A stretch of DNA of 64,000 bases from assembly GCA_016742215.1 (NCBI GenBank), contig JACVCC010000004.1, positions 124,001 through 188,000 of the forward strand, written 5' to 3'. How positions within the stretch are numbered: the first letter of the stretch is position 1; each line of letters opens with the position of its first letter. This stretch comes from Brevundimonas sp. (GTDB lineage: Bacteria > Pseudomonadota > Alphaproteobacteria > Caulobacterales > Caulobacteraceae). The notes beneath the pieces were generated by a model. The model saw only the letters and a program-made list of their open reading frames with translations. It searched no databases and was not told the origin of the DNA. Shown here piece by piece: positions 47,413-54,010 of the stretch. Both the position numbers and the translations under genes were made by a program.

Positions 47413-47817
47413 AATTCCGCTCTTCCCGGCGAAAGCCGGGACCCAGTTCTTTTGAGCGGACTCAGACGGCGCGCCCGAAGCTCTCGAAGAGATCAAGCCA
47501 ACCGGGGTTGGACTTCTCGATGAGTTCCAGTTTCCAGACGCGCTTCCATTCCTTGATCTGGCGCTCGCGAACGAAGGCCGCATGCCGTGTTGGATGCGTT
47601 TCGTACCAGACCAGACGCGCGACCCCGTATCTTGCGGTGAAGCCATCTCTCGTCTTCGCGCGATGCTGAATGACGCGGTCAATCAGGTTGTCCGTCGAGC
47701 CAGTGTAGAGCGTGCCGTTCCGCCCACTGGCGACGATGTAGGTGAAGAACGCCAACTCAAACCTCCGCGTCATAACGAAAGTACTGGGTCCCGGCTTTCG
47801 CCGGGATGAGCGGAATT
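47413..47817. mobile_element. Inverted-repeat-bounded GIY-YIG nuclease element
   Basis: Arms 47413-47452 and 47778-47817 are 40-bp inverted copies with two mismatches. Each starts AATTCCGCTC and contains a hairpin with a GAAA loop (CCCGGC-GAAA-GCCGGG) and GGGACCCAGT. They enclose one GIY-YIG gene on the minus strand that fills almost the whole interior. It is inserted between dnaN and recF. The arms are the same family as those of the empty element at 14853-14988. No flanking direct repeat is obvious. Confidence 0.8.
47462..47773 (-). CDS. GIY-YIG nuclease-domain protein
   Basis: 103 residues, a single GIY-YIG domain (COG2827/UPF0213 type). The motif pair is FTYIVAS (Y12-I-V) and LYTGSTD (Y23-T-G), followed by the catalytic-type Arg 33 (LIDRVIQHR), His 37 and Glu 70 in FVRERQIKEWKR, so the nuclease residues appear intact. 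Too short for UvrC and without any other domain. The ATG is only four bases from the right inverted-repeat arm and has no clear ribosome site. Cleaves DNA in related proteins; here it may act on the hairpins of the flanking repeats, an inference. Confidence 0.88.
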   Translation of the reverse strand: MTRRFELAFFTYIVASGRNGTLYTGSTDNLIDRVIQHRAKTRDGFTARYGVARLVWYETHPTRHAAFVRERQIKEWKRVWKLELIEKSNPGWLDLFESFGRAV

Positions 47818-47830
47818 CAAAGCCCCGGCA

Positions 47831-48949
47831 TCACACCCGCAGCGGCATCAGCACGTACTGGACGCCCGGGTCGCCCGGATCGAGGACCAAGGTCGGCGAC
47901 GCCGGGTCGGCGAATTTGAAGCTGGCGGTCTCGCCGGTGATCTGGCCGGCGACGTCCAGCAGGTAGCGGGCATTGAAGCCGATCTCGAAGGGCTCTTCCG
48001 AATAGCCGATCTCGACTTCCTCGACGCCCTGCCCGGCTTCCATGTTGCGGACGGTCAGGGTCACGCGGTCCAGTTCGAAGGCCAGTTTCACCGAGCGGCT
48101 CTTCTCGGCCGAGATGGTGGCGACGCGGTCGACGGCCGAGGCGAAGACGGTGTTGTCGATGTCGGCCTGCTTGTCGTTCCCCTTCGGGATGACGCGCATG
48201 TAGTCCGGGAAGGCGCCGTCGATGACCTTGGAGGTCAGGCTGGCCTGACCGAACTCGAAGCGGATCTTCTGCGGCGAGACCATGACCTCGACCATGCCGG
48301 CGCCGTCGTCGAGCAGGCGGCGGACCTGATCAACGGTCTTGCGCGGCACGATGACGCCCGGGCCGCCGGCGGCGCCCTCGGGAGCCGGGGTCTCGGCGAG
48401 GGCCAGACGGTGACCGTCGGTGGCTACGGCGCGCAGCAGCGGAATGCCGGCCTCGGCCACCGTGTGCAGGTACAGGCCGTTCAGATAGTAGCGGGTCTCT
48501 TCGGTCGAGACGGCGAACCGGGTCTTGTCGATCAGACGGGCCAGGTCTTCCTTGGCCAGGGTGAAACGGGCGCCCGAGGTGTCAGTCGACATGACCGGGA
48601 AGTCGCCGGCCGGCAGGACCGGCAGGTTGAACTTCGACCGACCGGCCTGGACCAGCAGGCGGGGATCGTCGCCCGAATAGCTGAGCGAGACCTCGGCACC
48701 GTCCGGCAGCTTGCGCACGATCTCATACAGGGTGTGGGCCGGGGCGGTGATCTGGCCCTCGACGTTCACCGTGGCCTCGGCCTCGTCGACCATCTCCATG
48801 TCGAGGTCGGTGGCGGCGAAGCTCAGGCGGTCGCGGCCCGCCGACAGCAGGACGTTGGACAGGATCGGAATGGTGTTCCGCCGCTCGACGACGCTCTGGA
48901 CGTGCCCGAGGGCCTTCAGAAGCGCGGATCGTTCGATGGTCAGTTGCAT
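47831..48949 (-). CDS. dnaN: DNA polymerase III beta subunit (sliding clamp)
   Basis: 372 residues, the usual length. It opens MQLTIERSALLKALGHVQSV, has VVERRNTIPILSNVLL, and three repeated clamp domains; it ends QYVLMPLRV, the conserved clamp C-terminus. Ring-shaped processivity factor. Follows dnaA on the same strand with a 233-bp gap that holds a heptamer-arm repeat. Confidence 0.97.
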   Translation of the reverse strand: MQLTIERSALLKALGHVQSVVERRNTIPILSNVLLSAGRDRLSFAATDLDMEMVDEAEATVNVEGQITAPAHTLYEIVRKLPDGAEVSLSYSGDDPRLLVQAGRSKFNLPVLPAGDFPVMSTDTSGARFTLAKEDLARLIDKTRFAVSTEETRYYLNGLYLHTVAEAGIPLLRAVATDGHRLALAETPAPEGAAGGPGVIVPRKTVDQVRRLLDDGAGMVEVMVSPQKIRFEFGQASLTSKVIDGAFPDYMRVIPKGNDKQADIDNTVFASAVDRVATISAEKSRSVKLAFELDRVTLTVRNMEAGQGVEEVEIGYSEEPFEIGFNARYLLDVAGQITGETASFKFADPASPTLVLDPGDPGVQYVLMPLRV

Positions 48950-49053
48950 GTCGTCTCGCCCCGCGGCGACTCACCGAGCCGCCGGTAAACTATGGGCTAC
49001 GGACACTAGCGGATTGGGGGACAGGAGCAACGGGGGGCGGCCGCAGCGCGGGA

Positions 49054-49169
49054 AGTGATTAGTGGATAGTGATTAGTGGATGGCCGGGATAACCGCCGAC
49101 GGACGCCCGATCAGGCTCCGGAGTCCGCCACAGCGATCCACTGACCACCAATCACTCACCACTAACCAC
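49054..49169. repeat. Inverted heptamer-array element between dnaA and dnaN
   Basis: Left arm (49054-49081): four 7-bp units AGTGATT / AGTGGAT alternating. Right arm (about 49136-49169): five units which, read on the minus strand, are AGTGGTG, AGTGATT, GGTGGTC, AGTGGAT type. About 54 bp separate the arms, so a long hairpin can form. Same architecture as the element at 57948-58098 but with a different heptamer. Confidence 0.8.
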
Positions 49170-49182
49170 GCGGCGCGGCCGC

Positions 49183-50610
49183 CTAGCCGCGCAGCTTGCG
49201 GGTCAGGGCCTCGACGTCGCGGGCGATCTGCTCGTCCTGGGCGATCAGTTCCTCGATCTTGCGCACGCCGTGCAGGACCGTCGTGTGATCGCGGCCGCCG
49301 AAGCGACGGCCGATGTCCGGGTAGGACCGCGTCGTGTGCTGCTTGCACAGATACATGGCGATCTGGCGCGGGCGAGCGACCGAACGGGTGCGGCGCTCCG
49401 ACAGCAGGTCCGCCTGCTTGAGGGTGAAGTGTTCGGCGACGGTCTTCTGGATCTCGTCGACGGTGATGCGACGCTCCGGACCACCGCGCAGGGCGGCGCC
49501 CAGCAACCCTTGCGCCTCGTCGACGGTCAGGGCCGACAGGCGGGTGGCGGCGACGGCGGCCAGGGTGTTCACGGCGCCTTCCAGCTCGCGCATCGAACCG
49601 GGGGTGCGGTCGACCAGATGCTCCAGCACCTCGGGGCGGACCTCGCCGGAGACGACGCCCAGCTTCGACAGGGCCTCGATGCGGTTGCGGGCGACGGCCA
49701 GCTTCAGCGAGCGGTCGGCCGGTTCGACCGGGCAGGTCAGGCCCGAGGCCAGGTGGCTGCGCAGGCGCGGCTCGATCTCGGTCAGGGCCATCGGCGCGCG
49801 ATCGGCCGACAGGACGATCTTCTTGCCGTCCTCGATCAGGGCGGTCAGCGTCGACAGCAGCTCTTCCTGGGTGCCAGCCTTGCCGCCGACGAACTGGACG
49901 TCGTCGATCAGCAGCATGTCGGCGCTGCGCAGGCTTTCCTTGAAGGCGGCGGTCGAGCGGTCCTGCATGGCGCGCACGAAGGTCGACAGGAAGCGCTCGG
50001 CGGTCAGATAGACCACCTTGGCGTCCGGACGCAGGCGCTGGGCCTCCCAGGCGATGGCGTTCAGCAGGTGCGTCTTGCCGTAGCCGTAGGGGCCGCAGAA
50101 GAAGATCGGGTTGAAGTGGCCGTCGGCCCAGGCGGCGGCCTGACGGGCGATGGCCAGGGCGAAGGCGTTGCCCTGCCCTTCGACGAAGCTGTCGAAGGTC
50201 AGGCGCTCCTGCAGGCCGGCGGCGCGAACGGCGCGGGCGCCGTCAGCGCTGGGGGCCACGGTGGCCGAGGGCATGGCGACGACGTTGGACGGGGCAGCGA
50301 CCGGGGCGGCGCGGCCGGCGGCGACCTGCGAGGCCGGCGGGGTCGAGCCCATCTCGGCGCGGCAGCGGACGTCCAGACGGCGGTTCAGGCCGTCGATGCC
50401 CAGCCACAGTTCATTCATGCGACGCAGGGCGTTCTTGCGCACCCAGTCGCGGGCATAGGCGGTCGGGGTGACGAGGATCAGCTGGCCCGAGCCGTCGACG
50501 CGCACGGCCGACGGGGCGATGTAGGAGCTGAAGGCGCCTTCGCCGATCTCGCCGCGCAGGCGACCCGCCGCCTCGGTCCAGATACGATCCGGATCCGTCA
50601 TGCCCGCCAT
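49183..50610 (-). CDS. dnaA: Chromosomal replication initiator protein DnaA
   Basis: 475 residues. Domain I at the start (DRIWTEAAGRLRGEIGEGAFSSY form), an Ala/Pro-rich domain II linker, AAA+ domain III with Walker A GPYGYGKTH, Walker B LLIDDVQFV and DnaA-box-binding domain IV with the signature RRFGGRDHTTVLHGVRKI. ATG 50610 was chosen because GGGGAG lies about eight bases before it; ATG 50601 is the alternative. Caulobacter-like throughout. The upstream region carries a GANTC cluster. Confidence 0.97.
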   Translation of the reverse strand: MAGMTDPDRIWTEAAGRLRGEIGEGAFSSYIAPSAVRVDGSGQLILVTPTAYARDWVRKNALRRMNELWLGIDGLNRRLDVRCRAEMGSTPPASQVAAGRAAPVAAPSNVVAMPSATVAPSADGARAVRAAGLQERLTFDSFVEGQGNAFALAIARQAAAWADGHFNPIFFCGPYGYGKTHLLNAIAWEAQRLRPDAKVVYLTAERFLSTFVRAMQDRSTAAFKESLRSADMLLIDDVQFVGGKAGTQEELLSTLTALIEDGKKIVLSADRAPMALTEIEPRLRSHLASGLTCPVEPADRSLKLAVARNRIEALSKLGVVSGEVRPEVLEHLVDRTPGSMRELEGAVNTLAAVAATRLSALTVDEAQGLLGAALRGGPERRITVDEIQKTVAEHFTLKQADLLSERRTRSVARPRQIAMYLCKQHTTRSYPDIGRRFGGRDHTTVLHGVRKIEELIAQDEQIARDVEALTRKLRG

Positions 50611-50858
50611 CCCCGCACTCCCCATCATCGGTCAGCCACCCGCCTTGAAGTTCCATCACCTGACGCACTTCCGGAGGGTCTGGAGCGGGGACGACTTCTC
50701 CTGTCCGGTGCAGCTGGTCGCCGCCCGGGTGGGGTCGTTCTCTCACTCAGACATTCCGCGTCGACGCGACACCAGGGCCCCGCGCCGTCTTCATCCGTGT
50801 GGGGATGGAAGTGCGTTAGAGGCCCAAACTTACGCCCGGCGACCCGGCCGTCAACGCT

Positions 50859-50895
50859 GATTCGAGAGTCGATTCGAAGTTAAAAATGTTGACTC
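50859..50895. promoter_or_regulatory. Four GANTC methylation sites in 37 bp before dnaA
   Basis: GATTC (50859), GAGTC (50866), GATTC (50871) and GACTC (50891) surround the A/T-rich GTTAAAAATGTT. GANTC is the CcrM target, and in Caulobacter methylation of the dnaA promoter affects its transcription. Chance alone predicts about one site per 256 bp. Confidence 0.8.
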
Positions 50896-50985
50896 CGCTA
50901 AAGGCAGTCGCCGCCTCGGAAAATCCTCATTTCGCCACTGGCGCGAGCGCTAATTCCCGTCAGGGCAGTTAGCAGCGCACGCGCA

Positions 50986-51017
50986 AACGGCGAGGGAGCC
51001 TGCGCGCCCTCGCCGTT
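50986..51017 (-). terminator. Terminator of rpsT
   Basis: 11-bp perfect stem AACGGCGAGGG / CCCTCGCCGTT with a 10-nt loop, 57 bp past the rpsT stop on the minus strand; only a short T run follows. Confidence 0.7.
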
Positions 51018-51073
51018 GGAATCGTTCAAATTTACCATGACAGGCCCGCAAAAGGCCGTCCGGTCGCCGAATG

Positions 51074-51343
51074 TCAGGCGGCCGACATTTTCTTCAGCTG
51101 GGCGGCCAGGCGCGAGACCTTGCGCGAGCCGGTGTTCTTGTGAACCACGCCCTTCGACACGGCGCGCATCAGCTCCGACTGAGCCTCGACGAAGGCTGTC
51201 TTGGCGGCGCCGGCGTCACCACCCGTGACCGCTTCCTGGAACTTGCGCAGGAAGGTGCGGACGCGCGTGCGGCGCGCCTTGTTCACTTCGGTGCGGGCAG
51301 CGATCTTGCGGATTGCTTTCTTGGCGCCGGCATTGTTGGCCAT
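51074..51343 (-). CDS. rpsT: 30S ribosomal protein S20
   Basis: 89 residues, highly basic: [21 protein letters not shown], the S20 N-terminus, and the helical body to the end [14 protein letters not shown]. Directly upstream of dnaA on the same strand, the standard alphaproteobacterial order. Confidence 0.96.
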   Translation of the reverse strand: MANNAGAKKAIRKIAARTEVNKARRTRVRTFLRKFQEAVTGGDAGAAKTAFVEAQSELMRAVSKGVVHKNTGSRKVSRLAAQLKKMSAA

Positions 51344-51540
51344 CGGGTAAAACCTATCGAACGGAAAGCGCCGCGGAACACCGTCCCACGGCGCGGAAAT
51401 CTCAAGAGCGCGCGGCTATAGCGGAAAGCCTCAGGCGGTTCAACCCGACTCTGACTCGTTTTGAGAGACGACGGACGCGCTCCTCGCCGCTTCTATAGAG
51501 TGAGGCTTGCGGCGCCAAGCGACAGTTGACGCCTGTCGGT

Positions 51541-51550
51541 TACAGTTGTA
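51541..51550. promoter_or_regulatory. BlaI/MecI-type operator
   Basis: TACAGTTGTA is a perfect TACA-N2-TGTA palindrome, the core recognised by BlaI/MecI repressors, 35 bp upstream of the blaI start. Confidence 0.6.
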
Positions 51551-51584
51551 GCGTACTTATGACATTGATCGCGAGGACTGTTCG

Positions 51585-51971
51585 ATGACCGAGCCCGTGG
51601 CCCCGACCGACGCCGAGATGGACCTGCTGAAATGCTTCTGGCGCGACGGCGACCTGAGCGCCCGCGAGGTGCAGGCGCGCATCGCTGACGGTCTGGGCTG
51701 GACCTCGTCCACCACGCGAACCGTGCTGGAGCGGATGCGGGGCAAGGGCCTGCTGGCGCGCAAGGAGGTGCACGGCATCGCCGTCTATTCCGCGACCCAG
51801 CCCAAGGTGGCGGTCATTGGCGGCATGATGAAGCGCCTGTCCGCGATGCTGGAGATGGACGGCCCGCTGCCGGCCTCCGCCTTCTCGGGCAGTTCCCTGC
51901 TGTCGGCCGAGGATATCCGGGCGCTGGAGAAGGCGCTGGAGGCTGACGCCGGCGAGGAGAAGGCAAAATGA
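51585..51971 (+). CDS. BlaI/MecI/CopY-family repressor
   Basis: 128 residues. Winged HTH: APTDAEMDLLKCFWRDGDLSAREVQAR, then WTSSTTRTVLERMRGKGLLARKE, the BlaI DNA-binding signature, and a helical C-terminal dimerisation part. Its last four bases overlap the start of the M56 peptidase gene, the usual blaI-blaR1-like pair. It probably binds the TACA/TGTA palindrome in its own promoter. Target genes other than itself are not visible; no beta-lactamase lies nearby. Confidence 0.92.
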   Translation: MTEPVAPTDAEMDLLKCFWRDGDLSAREVQARIADGLGWTSSTTRTVLERMRGKGLLARKEVHGIAVYSATQPKVAVIGGMMKRLSAMLEMDGPLPASAFSGSSLLSAEDIRALEKALEADAGEEKAK

Positions 51972-53998
51972 TCGGGCCGGTCGAACTGTTGGCCCTGTCG
52001 ATGGGCCTGTCCATCGCCGTGTCGGCGCTCGCCCTCGTAGCGGGCGCGGTGATCGAGGCCCGGAGCAACGATCCGGTGCTGAGGGACCGGATCTGGGGCG
52101 CCGCCCTGATCCTCAGCCTGACGCCTGTGCTGGCTGCCGCCATTGTGTCCCTGACGCCTGCGCCTGTTCTCGAAGTGGTGACGCCGGGGCTTGCCCCGGC
52201 AGCCCCTGCCGCAACCATTCAGGCGCCCCCTGTCGCGGCTTCGCGACCCGGCTTCGCGCCCGACCCGGGCCTGCTGGCCCTGGCCCTTGTTGGCGCGGCG
52301 GGGGCGCTGGCCGCGCTGCGGGCCGCCGGGCTGGCAGTTCGCTCGGCACGGCTGGCGCACGTCCTTCGCTGGGCCGCGCCGGCGGACGCCGCCATCGGGC
52401 AGCAGGTGGCGCGCGTCGCCGGAAGACTGGGCGTCGCCGCACCGACGACACTCATCAGCGCGCAAACGACTGAAGCCCTGCTTTGCGGACTGTGCCGCAC
52501 GCGGCTGATCCTGCCGGATAACCTCGCGCCCGAGTCCGCCGAAGCCGTCGTCGCTCACGAACTCGCGCACCTGAAGCGCCGCGATCACCGGATGCTGTGG
52601 CTGGAGGAGGCCGCGGCGGTGCTGCTGGCGTTCAACCCGCTGGTTCCACTGATCCGCTCGAAGCGGGACGGGGCGCGGGAGGAGGCCTGCGACGCGATCG
52701 CCCTGGCCGACGCCTCGGCCGAAACCCGGCAAGCCTATGCCCGGACCCTGATCGAGGCCCTGCGAAACCGCGCCGGTTCGCCGGTCCCCGCCCTGACCTT
52801 CACCGGCGCAAGGAGGACCAATGCCATGCGTCGCCTGAAAGCTGTCACGTCTCCGGCCGCTCCGGCCGGCCGCCGCACCCGCCTGATCGCCGGCGCCGCG
52901 GGCCTTGCCTTGCTGTCCACCATCGGCGGCGCGACGGGCGCCCTGGCCCTTCAACGGGAACCGGAGGTTCGACTGATCGCCTCGGCCAGGCCGCAGGAAC
53001 CGCGCCGGGTCGATGCGAGCGGTCATCGCCAGCTGCTGAACGGTCAACCCCTGCCAGCCAGCCTGCCCGTCTGGGCCCTGAACCCGGAACGGGTCGACAT
53101 CCGAAGCTCCGCCGATGGGGGCGGTGTGGTGGATTTCATCCTGCCGTTCACGGGCACGACGGCGGTCAGCGTCAACGGACAGCGTCTGCCGGACGGATTC
53201 CCGTTCAGCGGCATCAATCCGGAAGCCGTCGCCGACCTTCAACGGGACGGGGAACACATGAAGTTCACGCTCAAGCCGGAGGCTGAGGTTCGCAGGCAGC
53301 AACCCGCCGACGACGTCGCCGCGGCACAGGAGCGTGTGGATACGCGCGTCGCCACGGCTGCCCGCTTCCGCCGCGCTTCCGCCAGCGACTACCAGCGGTA
53401 CTGCGCCTCCGGCGAGCCGGGCGAGAACGGCTTCTGTATGGGTGTGATGCTGGGCCATCTCGGCCGCGCCGAAACGATCGGCCTGTGCCTTCCGGACAAT
53501 CTGCGCCTCGGAGGTGATGACGAGGCCGCGGTCAATGCCTACCTGGCGCGCGGCAGGGCCGAGGTCGCACGGCAGACCCCGCGCAACGACGAAGGCGCCT
53601 ATGAGTTCTCGCAGCGCGCCCTGCATGCCGCCTATCCGTGCGCGACGCCGCGGCCGGCGCCGGTGGCTCTGCGCCTGAGCCTCCCGGAACCGGCGACAGC
53701 GCCCGCGCCGGCTCCAGCGGCATTGACGATAGCGATGGCCGCGCCGGTGGCGATGCCTGCATTGGCCGGACTATCGGCGGCGCCCGAGGCGACCGCCGCT
53801 CCGCAGGCCGCGCCCGCCACGGCGCCTCGTTCGCCCCAGGCGGAAAGCGACTTCCTGCGTCGCCAGCGTGAGGCCCGCAACGCGGCGCGCGTGGACACCT
53901 CGGAACGAGGGCTGCGTTTGCCCGGCTGGCCGCGGCCGGAACATCCGGCCCGCAGGGCTCCGTTCTCCAACGAGCGCCGCGCAGCGCAGCCCCAGTAG
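51968..53998 (+). CDS. M56 (BlaR1-like) membrane metallopeptidase with unusual C-terminal region
   Basis: 676 residues. N-terminal membrane helices, the zinc motif VVAHELAHLKRRDH (HExxH) and later EEACDAIA giving the further ligand, as in M56 peptidases that cleave a BlaI partner. The penicillin-binding sensor of BlaR1 is absent. Instead, after a transmembrane helix near 320, there is a periplasmic part with short repeats (NGQPLPASLPVWALNPE, NGQRLPDGFPFSGINPE) and then a Cys-containing block (YCASGEPGENGFCMGVMLGHL...GLCLPDNL...YPC) resembling Rap1a/Tai immunity domains. The end is Ala/Pro-rich. Confidence 0.85.
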   Translation: MIGPVELLALSMGLSIAVSALALVAGAVIEARSNDPVLRDRIWGAALILSLTPVLAAAIVSLTPAPVLEVVTPGLAPAAPAATIQAPPVAASRPGFAPDPGLLALALVGAAGALAALRAAGLAVRSARLAHVLRWAAPADAAIGQQVARVAGRLGVAAPTTLISAQTTEALLCGLCRTRLILPDNLAPESAEAVVAHELAHLKRRDHRMLWLEEAAAVLLAFNPLVPLIRSKRDGAREEACDAIALADASAETRQAYARTLIEALRNRAGSPVPALTFTGARRTNAMRRLKAVTSPAAPAGRRTRLIAGAAGLALLSTIGGATGALALQREPEVRLIASARPQEPRRVDASGHRQLLNGQPLPASLPVWALNPERVDIRSSADGGGVVDFILPFTGTTAVSVNGQRLPDGFPFSGINPEAVADLQRDGEHMKFTLKPEAEVRRQQPADDVAAAQERVDTRVATAARFRRASASDYQRYCASGEPGENGFCMGVMLGHLGRAETIGLCLPDNLRLGGDDEAAVNAYLARGRAEVARQTPRNDEGAYEFSQRALHAAYPCATPRPAPVALRLSLPEPATAPAPAPAALTIAMAAPVAMPALAGLSAAPEATAAPQAAPATAPRSPQAESDFLRRQREARNAARVDTSERGLRLPGWPRPEHPARRAPFSNERRAAQPQ

Positions 53999-54010
53999 GG
54001 ACCGCAGCCC

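Larger units (their letters stand above)
50611..51073. other. dnaA upstream region (463 bp without a gene)
   Basis: Holds the dnaA leader, a GANTC cluster and A/T-rich patch (50859-50895), a GCTAA/TTAGC inverted pair (about 50950-50975) and the rpsT terminator (50986-51017). No cluster of DnaA boxes (TTATCCACA) and no full CtrA site (TTAA-N7-TTAA) was seen, so it looks like a promoter region rather than an origin. Confidence 0.6.

Noticed and set aside
47462-47773. UvrC (excinuclease subunit C)
   Set aside because: Only about 100 residues, with the GIY-YIG domain alone; UvrC has some 600 residues and further domains.
50880-50893. CtrA site (TTAA-N7-TTAA)
   Set aside because: Only TTAA followed after five bases by TTGA; spacing and second half do not fit.
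50611-51073. oriC next to dnaA
   Set aside because: A/T-rich patch exists, but no cluster of DnaA boxes or CtrA sites; in Caulobacter the origin is not at dnaA.
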